DNA from: an uncultured Gammaproteobacteria bacterium
Lineage (GTDB): Bacteria; Pseudomonadota; Gammaproteobacteria; Arenicellales; JAANXG01
Direction: 5' to 3'
Assembly: GCA_947259955.1 (NCBI GenBank)
Contig: CAMYOI010000006.1
Span: 1 to 44,094 of the forward strand
DNA length: 44,094 nucleotides
Each line of letters starts with the position of its first letter. Within the stretch, counting starts at the first letter, position 1. The translations under genes and the position numbers were made by a program. The notes beneath the pieces are model-generated. The model was given only the letters and a program-made list of their open reading frames with translations, was not told the DNA's origin and ran no database searches. Positions 1-9,757 of this stretch are shown in pieces.

Positions 1-17
1 ATTGGCACTCAACCCGG

Positions 18-611
18 TTATTTAACTACTTTCGTCGCACTTACCTTCTTCTTAGCCGCCGGCTTTGTCGCCGCCTTCTTCTTAGCTGCCGGCTTTATCA
101 CCACCTTCTTCGCAGCCGCCTTTTTCTTAGCTGCCGGCTTTTTCACCACCTTCTTCGCAGCCGCCTTCTTTCTCGCCACCGGTTTTCTTGCGCTCACTTT
201 TTTCTCGACAGTTTTCTTTTTAGCTGCCGCTTTCTTCGCCGTCTTGGCCCCCGCCGGGGTCAGACTCGTAATATGATGGCGCAGCGCATCGAATCCTTCA
301 CCAACTGCACGCAATGACACTTCACCTGCTTCTTTTACTTCGTCTAGTGCCCGGGAAAGATGCGGGGTTGAATCGGCTCCGGCCATTTTTCCCGTCACCG
401 ACGCCGTCTTTTTAGCAGCGGTACTTGCAGCGGTAGAGACATGATCCGCCAATTGCTCGAAAAAATGTTTGACTTCATTAGCCAGCTTCTCACCGGATTT
501 TTCGACCTCGCCAAGAAATGAGATCGCTGAATCCTTCAATTCAGTAGCTTCCCCAGGAAAGTCATGTTTTGTTTTAGATTTCTTGCGTTGTTTCTTTGCT
601 TTGGCAGACAT
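18..611 (-). CDS. AlgP/histone H1-like Lys-Ala-rich repetitive protein with a phasin-like helical N-terminal region
   Basis: 197-aa ORF; C-terminal half is KKAAAKKVVKKPAAKKKAAAKK repeats; N-terminal amphipathic helical region. Confidence 0.75.
   Translation of the reverse strand: MSAKAKKQRKKSKTKHDFPGEATELKDSAISFLGEVEKSGEKLANEVKHFFEQLADHVSTAASTAAKKTASVTGKMAGADSTPHLSRALDEVKEAGEVSLRAVGEGFDALRHHITSLTPAGAKTAKKAAAKKKTVEKKVSARKPVARKKAAAKKVVKKPAAKKKAAAKKVVIKPAAKKKAATKPAAKKKVSATKVVK
30..240. repeat. In-gene tandem repeats encoding the Lys/Ala tail (45-nt and 30-nt spacing of a CTTCTTAGCTGCCGGCTTT-type unit)
   Basis: TTAG(C/C)(T/C)GCCGGCTTT recurs at about 52, 82 and 127, i.e. spacings of 30 and 45 nt (10 and 15 codons). 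Confidence 0.75.
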
Positions 612-891
612 TTGAGCACTCTCCTAGCCGTTGATTCGTTTCACCGGCACTTTAGCATTCACCATGATAATGAGTGAATCACATTTTGATGTTTGTCACA
701 TATCAACAATTGTTTATTGTGAAGAAGACACTGTCAGACCTACCCGCCAGTAATATTGAACATATCGCGATTAGAATTTCCACCCTGATGCACTTCGCGT
801 GCGTTCGATTGTTTGATTGCCGGATTGACCGCAGCATTTTCACCAGTGCACGCGGGACGTATCCGCATGTGGCATGCAGCGATATCCCGCA

Positions 892-2526
892 CTAGATATC
901 CTCCGCTTCCATTTTTATGGCGCCGCAGGGACACTCCAGCGCACACATACCGCATCCCTTGCAATAGTCGTAGTTGAATTCGAAGCGCTTGCCCGGACCC
1001 AGTTTCACTACCGCGTTATCCGGGCATATCCCATAGCAGTTGTCGCACTCGAAACAGTTGCCGCATGACAGGCATCGCCGGGCCTCATATAGGGCGTTTT
1101 CCGCGTCGAGCCCCTTGATCACCTCGTCGAAGCTGGTCTGCCGCCGTATCAGATCAAGCTGCGGTCGCACGGTTTTCGGCGCATCGTCGTAGTACCAGGT
1201 ATTCAGGCTCTCGAAGGACGCCAGGTCATGCTTGGGTCGGGGGCTGTAAGTCTCGCCGCGCAGCCAGGCATCGATGTTGCGTGCCGCTTTTTTTCCGTGG
1301 CCCACTGCGACGGTGACGGTGCGTTCGGACGGCACCATGTCGCCACCCGCAAACAATCCATCACGACCTGTCATCATCTGATCGCTGACCTCGACAACAC
1401 CGTCCTTGGCGATTTCGACGCCTGGCGCCCTCTCGAGGAAGGAGGTGTCGACATCCTGCCCCAGCGCCAGGATCAGCGTGTCCGCTTCCAGCGTTTCGAA
1501 CTCACCCGTCGGCTGCGGGCGGCCATTGTCGTCAATGCGCATTTTTTCGACGGTGAACGTGGTTTCGTCTATCTGCTTGATGGTGCGCAGCCAGTGGATC
1601 ATAACGCCCTCCTCCTCGGCCTCGGTGGCTTCGAAGTCGTGGGCCGGCATCTCGTTGCGCGATCTGCGGTAGACAATCATAGCTTCATCGACCCCCAGCC
1701 TTTTCGCCGTGCGGGCCACGTCCATGGCCGTGTTGCCACCGCCATAGACGATCACCCGGCGGCCAAGCTGCGGGGGCTCATCACCCGTTTCCATATCGCG
1801 CAGCATGCTGACCGCGTCCAGGATCTTTCCGGCGGCGTGCGCCGGAATGTTCACCCTTTTTGCAAGGTGGGCACCTACGGCAATGAATATGGCATTGAAT
1901 CCCTCCCCGAACGCAGCCTCGATGTCGTCCACTTTAGTATTGAGTTCGATGGCCACGCCCAGCCCGGCAATACGCTGTATCTCCGCGTCCAGTACGTCAC
2001 GGGGCAGCCGGTACTTCGGAATTCCAAACCGCATCATGCCGCCCGCCATCGGCCCCGCTTCGCGGACGGTCACGGCGTGCCCCATCCGGCGTAAATGGTA
2101 GGCGGCGGACAAGCCGCTGGGTCCGGCGCCGACGACCAGCACCCGTTTGCCGGAATCATCTGCAACGCGTCCTGGTTCCCACCCCAGCTCGAGCGCCTGG
2201 TCGCCGAGAAAACGCTCCACGGAGTTTATGCCCACCGCGGTATCGAGCCGGGCCCGGTTGCAGACATCTTCGCAGGGGTGATAGCAAACCCGGCCCATGA
2301 CCGCGGGCAGGGGGTTGTCTTCCATCAGCTTCTGCCATGCCTCATGGTAGTTCCCTTCCTCGGCGTGATAGAGCCAGCTTTGGATGTTTTCACCGGCGGG
2401 ACAGGCGTTGTTGCAGGGCGGCAATCGATCCAGATAGACCGGCCGCGACGTCCGCCATGAACCGGTCAGATTGGCGAGGCTGGTGCCGGGATCGAGAGTA
2501 ATCGCGTAGGGGTGCTCCGACTTCAT
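892..2526 (-). CDS. GltD-like NAD(P)H/FAD-dependent oxidoreductase with C-terminal 2x[4Fe-4S] ferredoxin domain, associated with 2-oxoacid:ferredoxin oxidoreductase
   Basis: N-terminal Cys motif (CNNACPAGENIQSWL), two Rossmann motifs (VVGAGPSGLSAAYHL, VYGGGNTAMDVART), C-terminal CLSCGNCFECDNCYGICP and CKGCGMCALECPCGAI; overlaps the porB-like stop by 4 nt. Confidence 0.9.
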   Translation of the reverse strand: MKSEHPYAITLDPGTSLANLTGSWRTSRPVYLDRLPPCNNACPAGENIQSWLYHAEEGNYHEAWQKLMEDNPLPAVMGRVCYHPCEDVCNRARLDTAVGINSVERFLGDQALELGWEPGRVADDSGKRVLVVGAGPSGLSAAYHLRRMGHAVTVREAGPMAGGMMRFGIPKYRLPRDVLDAEIQRIAGLGVAIELNTKVDDIEAAFGEGFNAIFIAVGAHLAKRVNIPAHAAGKILDAVSMLRDMETGDEPPQLGRRVIVYGGGNTAMDVARTAKRLGVDEAMIVYRRSRNEMPAHDFEATEAEEEGVMIHWLRTIKQIDETTFTVEKMRIDDNGRPQPTGEFETLEADTLILALGQDVDTSFLERAPGVEIAKDGVVEVSDQMMTGRDGLFAGGDMVPSERTVTVAVGHGKKAARNIDAWLRGETYSPRPKHDLASFESLNTWYYDDAPKTVRPQLDLIRRQTSFDEVIKGLDAENALYEARRCLSCGNCFECDNCYGICPDNAVVKLGPGKRFEFNYDYCKGCGMCALECPCGAIKMEAEDI

Positions 2527-3542
2527 AGCTCTACGCCCTCCTCGATCAAGCCGAAGCGCTCGATATTGAAATCCGCCATGCGCTGCAACTGACTGATGCG
2601 CGCGGTGTCTTCATGATCCTTTCGAAACAGGTGTGCGAAGCGTTTCTGTGTCCGGAGGTAGTCTTCCACCGGCACCTTTCGCCGGATTTTGTAGGAACCG
2701 GTTAGCATCCCATGCTCCGCTTCGAACAGGGGGAACAGGCCGCACTCCATCGCCAGCCGGGCGATGCGGATCGTGTCCTGCGCGGCTGAGCCCCATCCCA
2801 GCGGACAGGGCACCATGATATGAATATAGCGCGCCCCTTCGATATCCATGGCCTTGGAAACCTTGGCCTCCAGGTCGTGCAGATCGGCGACGCTCGCCGT
2901 GGCCACATAGGGGATGTTATGAGCCATTGCGATCAGCGGTACGAACTTGCCGGTGCCGAAAACGTTGCCGGGCGCATCGCCGACCGCGGGCGTTGTCGCC
3001 GTCCGCGCTGCGGGAGGCGTGGCGCTGGAACGCTGCACGCCGGTGTTCATGTAGGCCTCGTTGTCGTAACAGACGTAGAGCACATCGTCATTGCGTTCGA
3101 ACATGCCCGACAGGCATCCGAAGCCGATGTCGGTGGTGCCGCCGTCGCCACCCTGGGCTATCACCTTGACCCGATCCTTGCCCTTGACGCGGTACGCCGC
3201 CGCGACCCCGGTGGCGACCGCGGGTGCGTTGCCGAACAGCGAGTGCAACCAGGGAATCTGCCAGGAAGTTTCCGGGTAAGGCGTGGTGAAAACCTCCAGA
3301 CACCCGGTCGCGTTGACGGCCACTACCTGGCCATCGTTGGCGCGCATCGCGGAATCCAGCACGTAACGCGCCCCCAAGGCTTCACCGCACCCCTGGCACG
3401 CGCGATGCCCAGAGGTGATGGCGTTCGAGCGGTTGATGCTCGCCTGGACGGTGCGCCTGGTTTCGTCCAGCAGACGATTGCCCACGGTGTGGGTGCCGGT
3501 CTGATAAAACTTCAGTCTTTGTGAGCTTTGTGCGTCGGTCAC
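2523..3542 (-). CDS. porB: 2-oxoacid (pyruvate):ferredoxin oxidoreductase, beta (TPP-binding) subunit
   Basis: 339 aa; HRACQGCGEALGARY, GGDGGTTDIGFGCLSGMFERNDDVLYVCYDNEAYMNTGVQRSSATP (TPP/Mg motif) typical of PorB. Confidence 0.9.
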   Translation of the reverse strand: MTDAQSSQRLKFYQTGTHTVGNRLLDETRRTVQASINRSNAITSGHRACQGCGEALGARYVLDSAMRANDGQVVAVNATGCLEVFTTPYPETSWQIPWLHSLFGNAPAVATGVAAAYRVKGKDRVKVIAQGGDGGTTDIGFGCLSGMFERNDDVLYVCYDNEAYMNTGVQRSSATPPAARTATTPAVGDAPGNVFGTGKFVPLIAMAHNIPYVATASVADLHDLEAKVSKAMDIEGARYIHIMVPCPLGWGSAAQDTIRIARLAMECGLFPLFEAEHGMLTGSYKIRRKVPVEDYLRTQKRFAHLFRKDHEDTARISQLQRMADFNIERFGLIEEGVEL

Positions 3543-3556
3543 AGTATTCTCCTTTG

Positions 3557-4810
3557 CTATGCTTTCAGAACGCCGCCGGGATTCAGCGTGCGCAGTATAT
3601 TCTCGGCTATGGGACCGGAATGCCGCGTGTCACGGGCACGCGTCAACTGCTGTTTGATTGCCTGCCAGTTGAGATCCAGGAACGTCACGTCGTCCAGCTG
3701 GTCACCGGTGGCTTTCTGGAAAATCTTCGTCAGGGATGCACGCGTGATGGACCGCCCGCCAAGGCCGGCGATAACCGTGTAAACCGGCAGCCCGATACCT
3801 CGCAGGGACATGCGAACGTTGGAGGCCAGTACGCCGCCGAGGCCCGGTGACAGGCTCTTTTCGATGCAGACCACGCGCTGGGCCTCCGACAAGGCCTGAC
3901 GCAGTGCTTCCAGTGGAAAAGGCCGGAACGACGTGATGTTGATGGCGCCTATGGCGACGCCGTCGTGGCGCATCGTGTCGACGACCTCCTTGATGGAACC
4001 GCTCACGGACCCGAGCGCGACGATGATCGTTTCCGCATCTTGAGTCCGGTAGGCCTGCAGCAGTGCGCCCGCGGTTCGGCCGAATATTTCCTCGAACTCC
4101 GCGGAGATTTCGGGAATCATCAACAGGGCGTCCATCTGTTTCTGGTGCGCCAGATACCGGACCTCGGTAAACGCCTCGGGGCCAACCATCGCGCCGATGG
4201 AATACGGGTCCGAAGGGTCCAGCACCTGTACGGGTTCGAAGGCCGGCAGAAATCCATCGACCTGGGCCTGATCGGGAACATCGATCGGTTCATAGGCGTG
4301 AGTAAGAATGAATCCGTCCATACAAACCATGACCGGGCAGCTCAGTCGTTCCGCCAGGCGGAAGGCCTGGATGTGCAGATCGACCGCTTCCTGGTTGGTT
4401 TCGGCGAACAACTGGATCCAACCCGAATCCCTCATCGACATGCTGTCGGAGTGGTCGTTCCAGATGTTGATTGGGGCGCCGATGGCGCGGTTCCCGATGG
4501 TCATGACGATGGGCAGCCCAAGTCCCGCCGCGTTGTATACGGCCTCTGCCATGAACAAAAGGCCCTGACTTGCCGTGGCGGTATAACTGCGGGCGCCGGC
4601 TGCAGAGGAACCGATGGCCACCGACAATGCGGCGAATTCGGATTCCACGTTGATGAACTCGCATTGCTTCAGTTTGCCGCTCTTCACCAGAGCGCCAACT
4701 CCTTCGACAATATGGGTCTGCGGCGTGATCGGGTAGGCGCAGACCACCTCGGGGCGGCACAGTGCCACGGCCTCGGCCACGGCCTGAGAGCCTTCCATTT
4801 GCTTACGCAT
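3557..4810 (-). CDS. porA: 2-oxoacid (pyruvate):ferredoxin oxidoreductase, alpha subunit
   Basis: 417 aa; AYPITPQTHIVE, INVESEFAALSVAIGSSAAGARSYTATASQGLLFMAE typical of PorA. Confidence 0.9.
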   Translation of the reverse strand: MRKQMEGSQAVAEAVALCRPEVVCAYPITPQTHIVEGVGALVKSGKLKQCEFINVESEFAALSVAIGSSAAGARSYTATASQGLLFMAEAVYNAAGLGLPIVMTIGNRAIGAPINIWNDHSDSMSMRDSGWIQLFAETNQEAVDLHIQAFRLAERLSCPVMVCMDGFILTHAYEPIDVPDQAQVDGFLPAFEPVQVLDPSDPYSIGAMVGPEAFTEVRYLAHQKQMDALLMIPEISAEFEEIFGRTAGALLQAYRTQDAETIIVALGSVSGSIKEVVDTMRHDGVAIGAINITSFRPFPLEALRQALSEAQRVVCIEKSLSPGLGGVLASNVRMSLRGIGLPVYTVIAGLGGRSITRASLTKIFQKATGDQLDDVTFLDLNWQAIKQQLTRARDTRHSGPIAENILRTLNPGGVLKA

Positions 4811-4825
4811 GTGTTGTCCTCGTGT

Positions 4826-5392
4826 TCATTGTTCGCTTGCCGACGCCATCTCGAACGCCTCCCGGGCCGCGGCGACGTTCGCCTCCCCGACGGCACCCGG
4901 GAATTTACTCATGATTGCGCTTTCCACGGAGTCCATGCTCAACTGCCCGGATACAGCGGCGAACCCACCCAGAAGCGCCGCGTTGGGAAGCGGTCTTTTC
5001 ACGTGCTTCACGGCGAGTTCCGTCGCGCCGACGTCCTTGACGTGACCTTCGGGAAACGAACTGACGAATTCCTCGATGCCCAGCTCGTCGAAACTGCGCA
5101 TCGAGTTGATCAGAATGTAGCCGTCACTTGCCAGGCCGCCAAACACATCGACCGAATGCAGAAGCGTCGGATCCTGGATGATTACGGCGTCGGGATTCTG
5201 GATCGGCTCGCGAATTCGTATTTCCTTGTCGTCAATCCGGCAGAACGAAACCACGGGTGCGCCCATTCTCTCCGAGCCGAAACTTGGAAACGCCTGGGCG
5301 TTCTTGCCCTCCAGAAAGGCGGCGATGGATAACATTTCGGCCGCGGAGACCACACCCTGCCCTCCTCGGCCGTGTATGCGGATTTGAAACAT
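4826..5392 (-). CDS. porG: 2-oxoacid (pyruvate):ferredoxin oxidoreductase, gamma subunit
   Basis: MFQIRIHGRGGQGVVSAAEMLSIAAF; the listed ORF is extended to 5482, but the internal Met at 5392 fits the family start. Confidence 0.88.
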   Translation of the reverse strand: MFQIRIHGRGGQGVVSAAEMLSIAAFLEGKNAQAFPSFGSERMGAPVVSFCRIDDKEIRIREPIQNPDAVIIQDPTLLHSVDVFGGLASDGYILINSMRSFDELGIEEFVSSFPEGHVKDVGATELAVKHVKRPLPNAALLGGFAAVSGQLSMDSVESAIMSKFPGAVGEANVAAAREAFEMASASEQ

Positions 5393-5643
5393 TCGTCTCC
5401 TCGTTTTTAATTGGTCTCGATTTTGTTTCGGCCGCCTTGGCCGAATATGCGGCTGTATCCGAGCAGCGGCAATTTTTATCACGTTGCGCGGAGGAGGTTC
5501 TTGACCTCAGTCAGTATTCTGCGGATTATCGACAGGCTGCGACCGTCGAATAGGCCTCATTAAAGGTCCGAACCGGTCCCGTCTAACCCGGATGAAACAA
5601 CAAATTTCGTTATAATTTGACTTAACAGAAAAACTAATGGCTA

Positions 5644-5670
5644 GCCTGCAATATGCAGGCCATCGTTTTT
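5644..5670 (+). terminator. Strong hairpin GCCTGCA-ATA-TGCAGGC followed by CATCGTTTTT, terminator/attenuator-like
   Basis: 7-bp perfect stem (5644-5650 / 5654-5660) and T-run; outer AAAAAC...GTTTTT symmetry. Confidence 0.5.
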
Positions 5671-5716
5671 CCTCCGGCAGCGGTTCGAGGTGCCGATTTG
5701 GAAAACCTCAATGCAA

Positions 5717-5758
5717 GGATGACGCCGTCGTCATCCGCTTTAATAAAAGCAACCGGTT
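5717..5758 (+). promoter_or_regulatory. Consecutive hairpins in the leader of the DddP-like gene
   Basis: GGATGACG-CCGT-CGTCATCC (5717-5736), GCTTT-AATA-AAAGC (5737-5750), AACCGGTT (5751-5758), just before ATG at 5765. Confidence 0.4.
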
Positions 5759-5764
5759 TAAAAA

Positions 5765-7003
5765 ATGAATCTTAGCGCTTCTCTTGCAGATAGTCTGGTC
5801 AGCGATGATGACTGGAGCGATCTCCACCGCTATCAGCGAATTCCGCAGATCGACTTCAGCAGGCTGTACGACTATCGACTGGGCCGCTTGAAGTCCGCGC
5901 TGCGGGACGCAGAGGCCTCCATGTGTGTTCTGGTCAATCCGATCAGCCTGCGCTACGCCGTCGACTACCGAAACTACGCGCTCTATCAGTCCCATATTCC
6001 CACCACGTATCTGTTTGTGCCGGTCGACGGGCCACTCGTCATCCACGGCGCATACGATCCGTCGCCCGCGGTGGAACATGTGCGTCGCGGTCGCCCGATC
6101 TCCTTTTTCGACGGCGGAACGGAACTCGGGGAATTCGCCGGTCTCCTGGCCGACGACGTTGTCGAGTATCTGCATGAGATCGGCACCGACAACAGGCGTG
6201 TGGCGGTCGAATACGTAAACCCGAGCCTCACGCAGGCCCTGATGCGGCGTGGCCTCGACGTGATCGACGGCGTCGCGATTTCCGAGTCGGCGCGTGTGAT
6301 CAAATCGGAAGAAGAGATCGCCTGCATGCGATGGGCCATTGCGGCCGCCGAACTGGGCATCGCCAAGGTGCGGGAGGTGTTGAAGCCCGGCGTCACCGAG
6401 CTACAGCTCTGGGCGTTGTTGAACTACACCAATATTGCCAATAATGGAGACTGGCATGACGGTCGTGTTCTGGTGTCCGGCCCAAGAACCAATCCCTGGT
6501 GCCAGGAAGCTTCCAGCCGCCGCATCGAATCCGGCGACCTCGTCGGACTGGATACCGACATGATTGGACCCTTCGGTTATTTTGCGGACATCTCGCGCAC
6601 GTTTCAGTGCGGCCCCGCCAAACCGACCAGGCGCCAGAAGCGGCTTTATCGCAATGCCGTCGAGGAGATCGAATCCAATCTAAAAATCGTCCGTGCGGGT
6701 ATCTCGCTTGTTGAATTCCAGGAGAAATCATTCACCGTTGCGGAAGCCTTTCATCAGAACGCTTATCCTTGCATCATCCATGGCGTTGGCATGTGCGATG
6801 AGTATCCGAGGGTCAACCCGGTCTTCCGCGGCCCCAACCCTTACGACGGTACGCTGGAGAGCGGCATGGTGATCTGCGTGGAGAGCTACATGGGCGAGGT
6901 CGGTGAGCGCGACGGCGTCAAACTCGAGCAGCAGGTCCTGGTTACCGAAGACGGCTACGAGATGCTTACCGCATTTCCGCTCGAAGCGGATCTTCTCGAC
7001 TGA
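5765..7003 (+). CDS. dddP-like: M24 peptidase-fold metalloprotein, DddP-like (putative DMSP lyase family)
   Basis: 412 aa; VSGPRTNPWCQEASSRR, LDTDMIGPFGYFADISRTF, IHGVGMCDEYP, MVICVESYMGEVGERDGVKLEQQVLVTEDGYEMLTAFP closely resemble DddP motifs as I recall them. Confidence 0.7.
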   Translation: MNLSASLADSLVSDDDWSDLHRYQRIPQIDFSRLYDYRLGRLKSALRDAEASMCVLVNPISLRYAVDYRNYALYQSHIPTTYLFVPVDGPLVIHGAYDPSPAVEHVRRGRPISFFDGGTELGEFAGLLADDVVEYLHEIGTDNRRVAVEYVNPSLTQALMRRGLDVIDGVAISESARVIKSEEEIACMRWAIAAAELGIAKVREVLKPGVTELQLWALLNYTNIANNGDWHDGRVLVSGPRTNPWCQEASSRRIESGDLVGLDTDMIGPFGYFADISRTFQCGPAKPTRRQKRLYRNAVEEIESNLKIVRAGISLVEFQEKSFTVAEAFHQNAYPCIIHGVGMCDEYPRVNPVFRGPNPYDGTLESGMVICVESYMGEVGERDGVKLEQQVLVTEDGYEMLTAFPLEADLLD

Positions 7004-7016
7004 ATCTTCCGCCGGG

Positions 7017-7035
7017 GCAGCCCGGCCGCCGCGGT
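7017..7035. repeat. Partial copy of the GC-rich intergenic repeat (GCAGCCCGGCCGCCGCGGT)
   Basis: 19-nt exact match to 19128-19146. Confidence 0.6.
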
Positions 7036-7062
7036 CGGTATTGTGGGAAAATGTGAGAGAAT

Positions 7063-8892
7063 GTGAGCGTGCAGGATGCCCTCGATATTCTGAAGAGCAC
7101 GTTTGGCTACCGCGAGTTCCGTCATCATCAGGCGGAGATCGTGGAGACCCTGGTCAACGGCCGCGACGCCCTGGTTCTGATGCCCACCGGCGGCGGCAAA
7201 TCCCTGTGTTATCAGATACCGGCAATGCTCCGCGACGGTGTGGGTATCGTCGTCTCGCCGCTCATCGCGCTGATGCAGGATCAGGTGGAGGCATTGGGTC
7301 AGCTCGATATTCGAGCCGCATTTGCCAATTCCTCAATGGATGTCAGGGCACAGCGTCAGGTAGAAAACGCGCTGTTGGCTGGTGATCTGGATCTTTTGTA
7401 CATCGCACCGGAGCGCCTGCTCAAGGAGCATACGCTGAATCTGCTGAGCCGGTCACAACTCGCTTTGTTCGCCATCGACGAAGCGCACTGCGTGTCGCAA
7501 TGGGGACACGATTTTCGTCGCGAGTACCAGCAGCTGTTCGTATTACATCAACGTTTTCCCGATATACCGCGAATCGCCCTGACGGCAACCGCTGACGCCC
7601 GTACACGTAAAGAGATCGTTTCGCAGCTTGATCTGCGCGATGCCGCGGTTTTTGTCAACAGCTTCGACAGACCCAACATTCGCTACACCATTAACGAGGG
7701 TCAGAATGCGCGTGACCGGCTGTGGCGATTTATCGAACTCGAACACGTCGATGATGCTGGTATCATATACTGTCTGTCGAGAAAAAAGGTGCAGGCAGTC
7801 GCGGCCTGGTTATCCGCGAAAGGCAGGACCGCCCTGCCCTACCATGCCGGATTGTCCGACGAAACCAGGCGCCTGCATCTGCAGCGTTTTCTGTACGAAG
7901 ATGGTGTCATCATAGTCGCGACCATTGCTTTCGGCATGGGGATCGACAAACCGGACGTTCGATTCGTCGCCCATCTCAACCTGCCTAAAAGTATCGAAGC
8001 CTACTATCAGGAGACCGGCCGTGCGGGCCGAGACGGACAACCTGCCAACGCCTGGATGGCCTACGGACTCCAGGACGTAATATTGCTGCGGCAAATGTCT
8101 CAGGAATCCGATGCCGACGAACAGCACAAACGCGTGACCTGGTCGAAACTCGAGGCGTTGCTAGGCCTCTGTGAACAGACATCGTGCCGTCGACAGGCAC
8201 TGTTATCCTATTTCGGAGAACAGCTTGACGCTCCATGCGGAAACTGTGACAACTGTCTCGATCCCCCCGAGACATGGGACGGCACCGAGGCCGCGCAAAA
8301 AGTGCTCTCCTGCGTCTATCGCGCCGGCCAGCGCTTTGGCGTCAACTACATTATCGATTTATTAACGGGCAAGGCCGACGAACGAATTCTACGGAACCGT
8401 CACGACGGGCTGAGCACCTTCGGCATCGGGACCGGGCACACGGCAGCGGAGTGGCGAAGCATTTTCAGGCAACTCGTTGCGCAGGGCTATCTTGTTTCGG
8501 ATATAGTTGGACACGGAACGTTGCGGCTGACGGAAAAGGCCCGCCCTCTGTTGCGGGGAGAACACGCCATGCAGATGCGCCGCCAGCGCAAACCGCTCAA
8601 AACGAAGGAATCCAAAACAGTTTCTTTCGCGACTCTTTCGGGTGTCGATTCGCAACTGTTCGAAAAACTGCGCGCGTATCGGTCACAACTTGCGCACCAG
8701 CGTGCCATCCCGCCCTACATCATTTTTCATGACAAAACGCTGCATGAAATGGCGCAACAACGCCCGAGAAACGAAAACGACCTGCGGGCCATCACCGGGG
8801 TGGGCGAGAAAAAACTTTTAGAGTACGGCGCCGGATTCCTGAATATTGTTGAGGAATTCATGACGTCACTGAACGTTCCGGAAAGCCGATAA
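7063..8892 (+). CDS. recQ: ATP-dependent DNA helicase RecQ
   Basis: 609 aa; [42 protein letters not shown], zinc site CGNCDNC, C-terminal HRDC-like region; GTG start. Confidence 0.96.
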   Translation: MSVQDALDILKSTFGYREFRHHQAEIVETLVNGRDALVLMPTGGGKSLCYQIPAMLRDGVGIVVSPLIALMQDQVEALGQLDIRAAFANSSMDVRAQRQVENALLAGDLDLLYIAPERLLKEHTLNLLSRSQLALFAIDEAHCVSQWGHDFRREYQQLFVLHQRFPDIPRIALTATADARTRKEIVSQLDLRDAAVFVNSFDRPNIRYTINEGQNARDRLWRFIELEHVDDAGIIYCLSRKKVQAVAAWLSAKGRTALPYHAGLSDETRRLHLQRFLYEDGVIIVATIAFGMGIDKPDVRFVAHLNLPKSIEAYYQETGRAGRDGQPANAWMAYGLQDVILLRQMSQESDADEQHKRVTWSKLEALLGLCEQTSCRRQALLSYFGEQLDAPCGNCDNCLDPPETWDGTEAAQKVLSCVYRAGQRFGVNYIIDLLTGKADERILRNRHDGLSTFGIGTGHTAAEWRSIFRQLVAQGYLVSDIVGHGTLRLTEKARPLLRGEHAMQMRRQRKPLKTKESKTVSFATLSGVDSQLFEKLRAYRSQLAHQRAIPPYIIFHDKTLHEMAQQRPRNENDLRAITGVGEKKLLEYGAGFLNIVEEFMTSLNVPESR

Positions 8893-8902
8893 AATCCGAC
8901 TG

Positions 8903-9757
8903 GTGCGAGCCCTGTTCATATTCGTCGTAACCGCATTGGCGTCTGCGGGCTGCTCGATTCTCGACACGGTTAACACGCTTTCATCGGAAAGCGGCAGTTC
9001 TTCCGTTGGTGACATCGCGTACGGCCCGCATCCACGTCAACGGCTCGACCTTTACCGGCCCGATAAGCCCGGTAACGATAGCGCAATCATCGTGTTTTTC
9101 TACGGCGGTGCCTGGGCCAGCGGCGAACGCTCGGAGTACGAATTCGTGGCGCGCAGGCTGGCGACTCTGGGTCACTATGTCGTAGTGCCGGACTACAGGT
9201 TATATCCGGAGGTGACTTTTCCGGATTTCGTATATGACGGTGCCGACGCCACGGCGTATGTCATGAGAAACATGACCGAACTTGCCGGCGTGACGCGCCC
9301 GCTTTTTCTTGCAGGTCATTCAGCGGGCGCCCATATCGCCATGCTGCTGGCGGTGGATCCTCGATACCTAGCCCGGGTGGGGCGTGATCGCAGTGAACTG
9401 GCCGGGGTGATCGGTCTGGCCGGGCCCTACGATTTTCTGCCGCTCGAATCGGACAGTCTGAAGCGGATTTTCCCAACTCCCGAGACGCGGCGCGACTCTC
9501 AGCCGGTGAACTTCGTCGATGCCGGCCAGCCGCCGGTATTTCTTGCGCACGGCGACCGGGACGAACGGGTGTGGTTGCGCAATTCGTTGAATATGACCGA
9601 GAAGCTGGAATCGGCTGGAAACAGCGTAACGCTAAAAATATACCCGGGGTTCGATCACACCGACCTGATCAAGCCATTCGTGTCGTTTGTTGATGACGAT
9701 GCCGGGATTCTGCGGGATATCGAGGCGTTTATCTCGGCACAAGCGGCAAAGAATTAA
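8903..9757 (+). CDS. Alpha/beta hydrolase (carboxylesterase-like lipoprotein)
   Basis: 284 aa; lipobox-like SAGCSILD, YGGAWASGERSEYE, GHSAGAHIAMLLAVD, HGDRDERV, H near the C-terminus; GTG start. Confidence 0.85.
   Translation: MRALFIFVVTALASAGCSILDTVNTLSSESGSSSVGDIAYGPHPRQRLDLYRPDKPGNDSAIIVFFYGGAWASGERSEYEFVARRLATLGHYVVVPDYRLYPEVTFPDFVYDGADATAYVMRNMTELAGVTRPLFLAGHSAGAHIAMLLAVDPRYLARVGRDRSELAGVIGLAGPYDFLPLESDSLKRIFPTPETRRDSQPVNFVDAGQPPVFLAHGDRDERVWLRNSLNMTEKLESAGNSVTLKIYPGFDHTDLIKPFVSFVDDDAGILRDIEAFISAQAAKN

Noticed and set aside
1228-2094. 288-aa plus-strand ORF opposite the GltD-like gene
   Set aside because: Shadow ORF of the Rossmann region.
3965-5332. 455-aa plus-strand ORF opposite porA/porG
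   Set aside because: Antisense shadow ORF in GC-rich coding DNA; protein has no recognisable motif and spans the gene boundary of two well-supported genes.
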